DNA from: Lachnospiraceae bacterium
GTDB lineage: Bacteria > Bacillota_A > Clostridia > Lachnospirales > Lachnospiraceae
Direction of reading: 5' to 3'
DNA: 7,764 bases
Assembly: GCA_024690425.1 (NCBI GenBank)
Contig: JAILCT010000126.1
Span: forward strand, 1-7,764
The translations under genes and the position numbers were made by a program. Below the pieces are notes generated by a model that saw only the letters and a list, made by a program, of their open reading frames with translations, had not been told where the DNA came from and ran no database searches. Below, one piece after another: positions 1 through 5,712 of the stretch; the first letter of the stretch is position 1, and every line of letters starts with the position of its first letter.

Positions 1-1455
1 GACCGCAAGATCGATGAATACGCAAGGAATGTACAGGCTTCGGGTAAAATGCTGCTCTCACTTGTAAATGATGTGCTTGATTTTTCCCAGCTTGAAGCTG
101 ATAAGATGAAGATCCTGAATGAGGATATCCGCCTGTCGACCCTGCTGTACGATATAGTTACCATGTCCAGGGAGAGGGCACATGACAAGGGCCTTAACTT
201 CAATATGGTGCTTGACGGTGAAGTGCCTGATGGCCTCAATACCGATGAAGTAAGGCTTAAGCAGGTTCTCATAAATCTCATAAACAATGCTGTCAAGTAC
301 ACTGATGAAGGAAATGTTACCTTGAGCGTAGGCGGAAGGTATTTATCGGATGATATGTACGAACTGCGTCTGAGTGTCAGTGACACCGGCCGGGGTATAA
401 GGGATGAGGATAAGGCCCATCTGTTTGATGCATTTTCAAGGGCCGATCTGGCGCGTAACAGAAATATAGAAGGAACCGGTCTGGGACTTGCCATAGTCAG
501 GCGGATCCTTGATGCAATGGGCGGTGTCATCACAGTAGAATCGTCATATCTTAAAGGATCGGTATTTGATGTGCTTGTTCCTGTCAGGGTAACCGATAAG
601 ACACCCGTCGATCCGGATATGAAGAGGCATAATACCGTTGTGAAGAAAGATGACAGCGATATCGATTTCATGGCACCGGGCGCAAATATCCTGGCGGTTG
701 ATGATAACAATTCAAACCTTGAAATAGTAAGGATGTTTCTTGAGAGAGTCAATATAAGACCTACCCTGTGCAGGGGAGGACGCGAAGCGGTTGAGATGTG
801 CTATGACCATAAATACGATCTTATCCTGCTTGACCATATGATGCCTGAGATTGACGGTATCCAGGCCCTTAATATGATAAGAATGGACAGGTATTCTCTT
901 AATAAAGAGACCCCGGCGCTTGTGCTTACGGCCAATGCGATCGCGGGAAGCGAGAAGATGTATCTTGATGCCGGATTTGAGGACTATCTGACAAAACCGA
1001 TCGATTCGAGGAAGCTGCTTAAGATCGTCAGGAAATATCTTCCTGAAGATAAGATAACGGAACCGGATGATGCCGGTAAGGAGGTAAGGACCATGAAAGT
1101 TAATGAATCGCTTATTGACAGGCTTAAGACGATCGAAGGAATGGATCTTGACGAAGCCCTTAATAACTGCGCGCAGGATGAAGGCATACTTGAGGCTGTA
1201 GTGGAAGATATCTTATCCGACAGCAGCGAGCGGGCTGACAGAATGAGGGCCCTTGTGAAGGAAGGCAACTACAAGGACTTCGGAATTGAGGCTCATGCCC
1301 TCAAGGGGCTCATGGCCACGATCGGGGTGAAGGGGCTGTCAGAGCGGGCCAAGAAGCATGAATATGCGGTAAAGGAAGGCAACCATGCTTTCGTGGATGA
1401 GGATTACGAAGGACTTGTCAGTGAATTCACGGATCTGTGCGGAAAGATGAGTTAA
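1..1455 (+). CDS. Hybrid sensor histidine kinase/response regulator with C-terminal HPt domain (5' partial)
   Basis: The reading frame is open from the first base, so the N-terminus (sensor region and the phosphorylated His of the dimerisation domain) lies upstream. The visible 484 residues begin in the second helix of the HisKA domain (about 1-40; LLSLVNDVLDFSQLEADKM). An HATPase domain follows (about 65-200), with N box around N95-N96, G1 box DTGRGI at 128-133 and G2 box GTGLGL at 158-163. Next is a receiver domain (about 225-340), with acidic pair D234-D235, phospho-acceptor D278 in LLDHMMPEIDG, T310 and K332 in LTKPID. An HPt domain closes the protein (about 365-484), with phospho-His H432 in AHALKG. 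All catalytic residues that can be seen are intact. By family knowledge it runs a His-Asp-His relay at the membrane or in the cytosol. No DNA-binding output domain is present, so a separate response regulator should receive the phosphate. The first Met at 49 is internal to HisKA and is not the start. Ligand unknown. Confidence 0.95.
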   Translation, partial: DRKIDEYARNVQASGKMLLSLVNDVLDFSQLEADKMKILNEDIRLSTLLYDIVTMSRERAHDKGLNFNMVLDGEVPDGLNTDEVRLKQVLINLINNAVKYTDEGNVTLSVGGRYLSDDMYELRLSVSDTGRGIRDEDKAHLFDAFSRADLARNRNIEGTGLGLAIVRRILDAMGGVITVESSYLKGSVFDVLVPVRVTDKTPVDPDMKRHNTVVKKDDSDIDFMAPGANILAVDDNNSNLEIVRMFLERVNIRPTLCRGGREAVEMCYDHKYDLILLDHMMPEIDGIQALNMIRMDRYSLNKETPALVLTANAIAGSEKMYLDAGFEDYLTKPIDSRKLLKIVRKYLPEDKITEPDDAGKEVRTMKVNESLIDRLKTIEGMDLDEALNNCAQDEGILEAVVEDILSDSSERADRMRALVKEGNYKDFGIEAHALKGLMATIGVKGLSERAKKHEYAVKEGNHAFVDEDYEGLVSEFTDLCGKMS

Positions 1456-1463
1456 AGTCACTA

Positions 1464-1492
1464 TTGCATTTTGCACTTTAGCTTGTTATTAT
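1464..1492 (+). promoter_or_regulatory. Possible sigma-A type promoter for hom-lysC
   Basis: The 75-bp gap between the kinase and hom is AT-rich, unlike its surroundings. TTGCAT (1464-1469) is followed after 17 bp by TATTAT (1487-1492), which differs from the -10 consensus at one base; the -35 match is only three of six. Transcription would begin near 1499 and give a leader of about 30 nt, too short for a riboswitch or T-box. An alternative pair is TTGCAC (1471-1476) with TAAATT (1495-1500), 18-bp spacer. Weak evidence, based on spacing and base composition only. Confidence 0.35.
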
Positions 1493-1530
1493 TGTAAATT
1501 GGTGTAATTGATACAAGATCGGGGGCAGAT

Positions 1531-2748
1531 ATGGCAAATATAGCAGTACTCGGTTACGGCACGGTAGGTTCGGGTGTCGTAGAAGTAATAAAGACAAATC
1601 AGGCGATCGTAAACAGCAATGCAGGAGAAGAGGTTAACGTTAAGTATGTACTTGACCTGCGTGATTTTCCGGGGGATCCTGTGGAAGATATCCTTGTACA
1701 TGACTACGATATCATCTTAAACGATCCTGACATCTCGGTTGTTGTAGAGGTGATGGGAGGCGTTGAGCCTGCTTATACCTTCGTGAAGAACGCTCTCCTT
1801 AAGGGTAAATCGGTATGTACATCCAACAAGGCACTTGTTGCGGCCAAGGGACCGGAACTTATAAGGATAGCTAAGGAGAAGGATGTCAACTTCTTCTTCG
1901 AAGCATCTGTAGGCGGCGGTATTCCCATAATAAGGCCCATGAAGGCCTGCCTTACAGCCGACGATATCCTGGAGGTCAGCGGTATCCTGAACGGAACCAC
2001 TAATTATATGATGACCAAGATGGCAGATGAGGGCTGGGAATTCGACAAGGCCCTGAAGACGGCTCAGGAACTTGGCTATGCCGAGCGTGATCCTTCAGCC
2101 GATATTGAAGGGTATGATGCCTGCCGTAAGATAGCAATACTCACTTCGCTGTATTCGGGCAAGAATACTGATTTTGAGAAGATATATACAGAGGGGATCA
2201 CCAAGATCTCGGCAACGGATATTAAATATGCAAGGGAACTTAAGACAGTGATCAAGCTCCTTGCCATAAGCATGAAGGTTGAGGGCGGCATTGTGGCCAT
2301 GGTATGTCCGGTAATGCTCGATCCCGTACATCCCCTGTATGGTGTCAACGATGTCTTTAATGCCGTATATGTAAAGGGTAATGTTCTGGGACCTGTTATG
2401 TTCTACGGGTCGGGAGCCGGCAAGCTTCCTACGGCATCGGCAGTTGTTTCCGATGTTGTCGAAGCGGTGAAAGCAGAAGGAAATATACATATCGGATGGG
2501 ACAGCGAAGAGCTTTCCCTTGTCAGCGTGGGAAGCGTAAGGCGCAGTTTCTTCGTGCGTGTGAGCGGAAGCGAAGCCGATAAGCTTGCAGGCGTGGAAGC
2601 CATCTTCGGACAGGTCAGCTGCGTGAAGGCAGCAGGTGTGACCGGTGAATTCGGTTTTGTTACCCGTGAGATGACCGAGGATGAATTCGACGAGAAGTAT
2701 AAGAAGCTCGACGGAGCCATAACAAGGATAAGAGTTAACCAGAGATAA
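1531..2748 (+). CDS. hom: Homoserine dehydrogenase
   Basis: This enzyme reduces aspartate-semialdehyde to homoserine with NAD(P)H in the cytosol, the branch step leading to threonine and methionine. The 405-residue protein starts with a Rossmann nucleotide-binding loop, GYGTVGSG (8-15). The substrate/dimerisation region carries NGTTNY (154-159) and the acidic and lysine active-site set in DPSADIEGYDACRK, with D187, D191, D196 and the likely catalytic K200. A C-terminal segment from about 337 to 405 is ACT-like in length and predicted strand/helix order, but lacks the usual DxPGVL ligand loop, so threonine feedback may be altered or absent (inference). The length is slightly below the 420-440 usual for ACT-bearing members. 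The ATG at 1531 is preceded by GGGGGC (1521-1526), a modest ribosome site, and the Rossmann loop sits at the expected distance from it. It lies 19 bp upstream of lysC and is almost certainly cotranscribed with it. Confidence 0.96.
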   Translation: MANIAVLGYGTVGSGVVEVIKTNQAIVNSNAGEEVNVKYVLDLRDFPGDPVEDILVHDYDIILNDPDISVVVEVMGGVEPAYTFVKNALLKGKSVCTSNKALVAAKGPELIRIAKEKDVNFFFEASVGGGIPIIRPMKACLTADDILEVSGILNGTTNYMMTKMADEGWEFDKALKTAQELGYAERDPSADIEGYDACRKIAILTSLYSGKNTDFEKIYTEGITKISATDIKYARELKTVIKLLAISMKVEGGIVAMVCPVMLDPVHPLYGVNDVFNAVYVKGNVLGPVMFYGSGAGKLPTASAVVSDVVEAVKAEGNIHIGWDSEELSLVSVGSVRRSFFVRVSGSEADKLAGVEAIFGQVSCVKAAGVTGEFGFVTREMTEDEFDEKYKKLDGAITRIRVNQR

Positions 2749-2767
2749 ATGAAAGGTTGGTAAGGAA

Positions 2768-3976
2768 ATGCTGATTGTTAAGAAGTTCGGTGGTACGTCC
2801 GTGGCCGACAAGGACCGTATCATGAATGTTGCCAGGCGGTGTATCAAGGATTATCAGGCCGGCAACGATGTTGTAGTTGTTCTGTCGGCAATGGGCAAGC
2901 AGACAGATGTGCTTATAGATATGGCTAAAAACATCAATCCTCATCCTTCGAAGAGGGAGCTTGACATGCTGCTTACAACGGGTGAGCAGACATCGGTTGC
3001 CCTTATGTCAATGGCCATGAGTGCTCTTGGCGTACCTTCCATATCGTTAAATGCATTCCAGGTTGCAATGCATACGACATCAACCTACGGAAATGCAAGG
3101 CTTAAGAGGATAGATACGGAGAGGATCAGGAATGAGCTTGACTTAAAGAAGATAGTCATAGTCACCGGTTTCCAGGGTATCAATAAATATGATGATTATA
3201 CGACTCTCGGACGAGGCGGATCGGATACGACAGCAGTTGCCCTTGCGGCAGCCCTTCATGCCGATGCGTGTGAGATATATACCGACGTTGACGGCGTATA
3301 TACCGCGGATCCGAGGCTTGTTCCGAAGGCCCGTAAGATGAAGGAGATCACTTATGATGAGATGCTAGACCTTGCCACACTGGGAGCGGGCGTGCTTCAT
3401 AACAGGTCTGTGGAGATGGCTAAGAAATATAATGTGCAGTTGGTTGTCCGTTCGAGCCTCAATGAGTCGGAAGGAACCGTTGTTAAGGAGGATGTTAAGG
3501 TGGAAAGAATGCTTGTAAGCGGTGTAGCAGCCGATAAGAATGTAACGAGAATGTCACTTATAGGACTTAAGAACAAGCCCGGTATCGCGTTCAGGGTATT
3601 TGACGTACTCGCCAAGGCCAACATTAACGTGGACATGATCCTTCAGTCGATAGGCCGTGCTGATACCAAGGATATTTCCTTCACGATACCCAGGGATTCA
3701 TTCGATGAAGCCCTTAAGGTATTAAGGGATAATAAGGAGCGTCTCGGAGCCGAAGAGATATCTTATAACAATTCGGTTTCCAAGGTTTCGATAGTCGGCG
3801 CCGGCATGATGAGCAATCCCGGTGTTGCTGCGAAAATGTTCGAGAGCCTCTATAACTCCAACATCAATATCAACATGATATCGACATCTGAGATAAGGGT
3901 AACGGTACTTATCGATGAGAAGGATACGGAAAAGGCCATGAATGCCGTTCATGATGCATTCGGACTGGATGAATAA
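2768..3976 (+). CDS. lysC: Aspartate kinase (aspartokinase), monofunctional
   Basis: It phosphorylates aspartate with ATP to give aspartyl-4-phosphate, the first step toward lysine (and diaminopimelate for the cell wall), threonine and methionine. The 402 residues match the usual length of the Gram-positive monofunctional enzyme. The amino-acid kinase domain (about 1-240) has KKFGGTSV (5-12), the conserved LGRGGSDTTA segment (147-156) and YTDVDGVYTADPR (171-183). Two tandem ACT domains follow, one from about 262 (KNKPGIAFRVFDVLAKANIN) and one from about 337 (SNPGVAAKMFESLYNSNIN). Both keep the NPG/KPG ligand loop, so feedback control by lysine and/or threonine is expected. The ATG at 2768 puts FGGTSV at the normal position; the likely ribosome site is GAAAGG at 2751-2756, while AAGGA at 2762-2766 is too close. 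The gene also contains a strong internal ribosome site (listed separately) that suggests alpha and beta chains from the same frame. It forms a unit with hom. Confidence 0.97.
   Translation: MLIVKKFGGTSVADKDRIMNVARRCIKDYQAGNDVVVVLSAMGKQTDVLIDMAKNINPHPSKRELDMLLTTGEQTSVALMSMAMSALGVPSISLNAFQVAMHTTSTYGNARLKRIDTERIRNELDLKKIVIVTGFQGINKYDDYTTLGRGGSDTTAVALAAALHADACEIYTDVDGVYTADPRLVPKARKMKEITYDEMLDLATLGAGVLHNRSVEMAKKYNVQLVVRSSLNESEGTVVKEDVKVERMLVSGVAADKNVTRMSLIGLKNKPGIAFRVFDVLAKANINVDMILQSIGRADTKDISFTIPRDSFDEALKVLRDNKERLGAEEISYNNSVSKVSIVGAGMMSNPGVAAKMFESLYNSNININMISTSEIRVTVLIDEKDTEKAMNAVHDAFGLDE
3485..3502 (+). other. Internal in-frame translation start in lysC (candidate beta-subunit start)
   Basis: A perfect AAGGAGG lies at 3485-3491 inside lysC and is followed after 8 nt by an in-frame GTG at 3500, codon 245; an in-frame ATG also occurs at 3509. 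Starting at the GTG would give a 158-residue chain running to the lysC stop at 3976 and comprising both ACT domains. In Bacillus subtilis aspartokinase II, and in Corynebacterium glutamicum, the beta subunit is known to be made from such an internal start just before the ACT domains. From recall, the residues after the GTG (VERMLVSGVA) line up with the start of the Bacillus beta chain. The sequence supports the site; its use is inferred. Confidence 0.6.
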
Positions 3977-3985
3977 GTAAATATA

Positions 3986-3994
3986 TGTTATAAT
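3986..3994 (+). promoter_or_regulatory. Extended -10-like sequence in the gap after lysC
   Basis: TGTTATAAT (3986-3994) is a perfect extended -10 element (TGn plus TATAAT) in the 30-bp gap between lysC and the next gene. No good -35 is seen at the right distance; the extended TG could compensate. If it worked, transcription would begin near 4001, downstream of the AAAGG ribosome site (3995-3999), leaving the 4007 gene nearly leaderless. That conflict makes it uncertain; it may be chance in an AT-rich spacer, or it may serve the genes further downstream. Confidence 0.3.
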
Positions 3995-4006
3995 AAAGGT
4001 ACATTT

Positions 4007-4435
4007 ATGGACATTAATATCAATGACGATAAACGCGCTGCAGCCGCCAGATATTCAAGGCTTGCGTTTATCTTCGGGATCATATCCCTGGCCGGTCTTG
4101 TATGCTGTTTTCCCATAATGCCGGTCGTGGGAGGTCTGGGTATAGTGTTTGCCGTTATTTCAAGGGGCGGAGCCAACGTGTTCTCGCCTGAAGCGAAGAA
4201 GGGACTTACCTTCTCGCTGATCGGCAGCATAGCTTCGGTGATACTTACCGTTGCGGTAATGGCAGGATCGGTCATCTACACCATGAATGAGCTGAAGACC
4301 AATCCCGGAATACTTGATGAAATGCGGCAGATGTATGAGCAGATGTATGATTCCATGGGACAGGAGGTTCCACCGGAACTGCTTGAGACCCTTGACCGCA
4401 TGGAAGAATACTCAGAGGAACTGAACAGACGATAG
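4007..4435 (+). CDS. Small DUF4190-like membrane protein
   Basis: A 142-residue protein of unknown function. After a short polar N-terminus with KRAAAARYSR, it has hydrophobic stretches at about 18-34 and 36-52, split by CCFPIMP, and a third at about 67-92. The middle loop, SPEAKKGLTFSLIG, resembles the linker in DUF4190-type proteins, where two helices are followed by a 'rGlaiaGi' helix; this family call is by eye. The C-terminal tail of about 50 residues is charged and acidic, rich in Met, Glu and Tyr (DEMRQMYEQMYDSMGQE), and probably helical on one side of the membrane. There is no signal-peptide cleavage site. The ATG at 4007 is supported by AAAGG at 3995-3999 with a 7-nt spacer. It lies 30 bp after lysC and 26 bp before the start of the next gene, so it is likely part of one transcript. 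Confidence 0.82.
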   Translation: MDININDDKRAAAARYSRLAFIFGIISLAGLVCCFPIMPVVGGLGIVFAVISRGGANVFSPEAKKGLTFSLIGSIASVILTVAVMAGSVIYTMNELKTNPGILDEMRQMYEQMYDSMGQEVPPELLETLDRMEEYSEELNRR

Positions 4436-4447
4436 GATTGCTTCATG

Positions 4448-4458
4448 AGGAGGTGATC
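4448..4458 (+). promoter_or_regulatory. Near-perfect Shine-Dalgarno site deciding the 4462 start
   Basis: AGGAGGTGATC is fully complementary to the 3' end of 16S rRNA over 11 bases, far stronger than most other ribosome sites in the window. The AGGAGG core ends 8 nt before the ATG at 4462, which shows that this ATG is the start rather than the in-frame TTG at 4438. It predicts high translation of the following gene relative to its neighbours. Confidence 0.85.
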
Positions 4459-4461
4459 ACT

Positions 4462-4965
4462 ATGACGATAGACCGTATAGGAATGGGAATGTACGGTATC
4501 TCGGGTTATCAGCCGTCAGCGACAGGCAGGGCCGGGGCTGTGGAGGACACCAAGCCGGTAGTCAACCCCGGTGAGTCCATGGAGGTAGCTCCGGGACGGA
4601 AGTCTTCTCCCGCTGAATGTGAGACATGCAGGGAACGTAAGTACCAGGACGGTTCGGACGAAATGGTATCTTTTAAGTCTGCGGCCCATATCTCTCCGGA
4701 AGCATCCGGGGCCAGGGTCAGGGCACATGAACAGGAGCATGTTGTAAATGCTTATGAGAAGGCTGCACAAAAGGGCGGCAAGGTGATCTCGTGCGGGGTC
4801 AGCTTAAGCACTGCGATATGTCCCGAATGCGGAAGGTCTTATGTATCAGGCGGTGTTACCAGGACTGCGATCGCATATCCCAATGAGAAGAACCCTTATA
4901 CCAAGGATTTAAAGGCAATGCACGGAATGGCATTAAGGGGAGCCAATCTAGATCTGGCCGGGTAA
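4462..4965 (+). CDS. Putative zinc-metallopeptidase-like protein (HEQEH and Cys-pair motifs)
   Basis: A 167-residue protein without a signal peptide or membrane helix. The N-terminal 50 residues are low in conserved features and rich in Gly, Pro and Met. The conserved part begins with a Cys pair CETC (53-56), continues with RKYQDGSDE, then VRAHEQEH with a full HExxH zinc-protease motif at 89-93, and a second Cys pair CPEC (120-123) followed by GRSYVSGGVTRT. The HExxH setting (R-x-H-E-Q-x-H) resembles the SprA-related putative metalloprotease family (PF12118); I recall similar uncharacterised proteins in clostridia. The four cysteines could bind a structural metal. No peptidase activity is shown and a third zinc ligand is not obvious, so the function is unknown. 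The start is set by the strong ribosome site just upstream. It sits between two membrane-protein genes, 24 bp before the next. Confidence 0.85.
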   Translation: MTIDRIGMGMYGISGYQPSATGRAGAVEDTKPVVNPGESMEVAPGRKSSPAECETCRERKYQDGSDEMVSFKSAAHISPEASGARVRAHEQEHVVNAYEKAAQKGGKVISCGVSLSTAICPECGRSYVSGGVTRTAIAYPNEKNPYTKDLKAMHGMALRGANLDLAG

Positions 4966-4989
4966 ATACAGAACACTAAAGGATGATCC

Positions 4990-5712
4990 ATGAAAACAAT
5001 ATCAATGCTTAAGGCGATAACAAGAGAACAGCTTCTTGGTAATTACGGGAAGCTGTCTTCTTATGTTCTTTTATATATGCTGTGCCAGTTTGTTATAACG
5101 AACCTGGTACTTGCAATAAGCGGGGGCATGGTGATGGAGATACTCTCCGGACTTGTCGGCAACCTGCTTGTCTCCGTGTTCACGGTGGGCTTTATACGCG
5201 TGTGCTTAAATACCGTCAGGGGTAAGTCGAGCACACTTGCTGACTTTTTCTATGTTCTGAAGCATGATCCGGACAAGGTGATAATCATTTCCTTCGTTCT
5301 GTGGTTTTTCTCACAGCTTATGACACTCCCCCTTCTTGTTCCGGGCTCGGTGACGGATGCACTGGGGCTTGAACCGGGCGCATTGATGCTAATAAAGTGC
5401 GTGATCATAGCTGTGTTCATGGTAGTCTATCTGTTTGTTTACATACACCTGTCCCAGTCATATCTTATATATCTTGACAGGCCTGAGCTTTCTGCAAGGG
5501 AGATCCTTGAGCTCAGCATCAGGGTCATGAAGACCAACAAGTTCAGATATTTTTATCTTTTATTCAATGTGTTCGGCATGATGTGTCTTATTGTGCTCAC
5601 CCTGGGGATAGCGATCTTCTGGATGCTGCCGTTAAGCTATGGCCTGATGATCAATTTTTACGAGGACCTGAAGGGAGGACTTGATGGATATAGTTTCGAA
5701 ACTGAAGGATGA
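4990..5712 (+). CDS. DUF975-like multipass integral membrane protein
   Basis: A 240-residue hydrophobic protein of unknown function. Predicted membrane segments are at about 23-45, 49-72, 95-118, 130-154 and 187-224, the last perhaps two passes. The C-terminal half has the layout I know from DUF975 proteins: SQSYLIYLDRPELSAREIL (about 155-173), a conserved amphipathic stretch with SIRVMKTNKFRYF, a long hydrophobic segment ending in LGIAIFWMLPLSYG, then INFYEDL. It has no catalytic motif. The ATG at 4990 is preceded by AAAGGA (4978-4983) with a 6-nt spacer. The last 29 bases overlap the start of tex in another frame, so the C-terminal residues (DGYSFETEG) are encoded by the same DNA as the tex N-terminus. 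Translational coupling to tex is likely. Confidence 0.85.
   Translation: MKTISMLKAITREQLLGNYGKLSSYVLLYMLCQFVITNLVLAISGGMVMEILSGLVGNLLVSVFTVGFIRVCLNTVRGKSSTLADFFYVLKHDPDKVIIISFVLWFFSQLMTLPLLVPGSVTDALGLEPGALMLIKCVIIAVFMVVYLFVYIHLSQSYLIYLDRPELSAREILELSIRVMKTNKFRYFYLLFNVFGMMCLIVLTLGIAIFWMLPLSYGLMINFYEDLKGGLDGYSFETEG
5671..5679 (+). promoter_or_regulatory. Ribosome binding site for tex, inside the upstream gene
   Basis: AAGGGAGGA lies within the coding sequence of the DUF975-like gene and ends 4 nt before the tex ATG at 5684. It supports this start over later Met codons and implies that ribosomes translating the upstream gene pass through the tex initiation site. Confidence 0.75.

Noticed and set aside
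1453..1480. Inverted repeat TAAAGT/ACTTTA with inner TGCA-TTT-TGCA after the kinase stop, considered as a terminator
   Set aside because: The stems are only 4-6 AT-rich pairs with a mismatched middle, and no T-run follows directly. Too weak for an intrinsic terminator; it more likely reflects the AT-rich promoter region.
1456..1530. Possible amino-acid riboswitch or T-box upstream of hom
   Set aside because: The gap is 75 bp with no long stem or T-box-like conserved segment; not enough room for a lysine riboswitch or T-box.
2095..2847. 250-residue open frame on the minus strand across the hom-lysC junction
   Set aside because: Antisense to two well-supported enzymes, rich in His/Cys/Tyr without motif order, and no ribosome site seen. 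Treated as a shadow frame.
4438..4461. TTG start eight codons upstream of the metallopeptidase-like gene
   Set aside because: The near-perfect Shine-Dalgarno site lies inside this extension and is ideally spaced for the ATG at 4462, so the extension would be untranslated leader.
4454..4461. GTGATCAC palindrome as an operator site
   Set aside because: It overlaps the end of the extended Shine-Dalgarno match and the spacer before the ATG at 4462; an 8-bp palindrome alone is not evidence of a regulator site.
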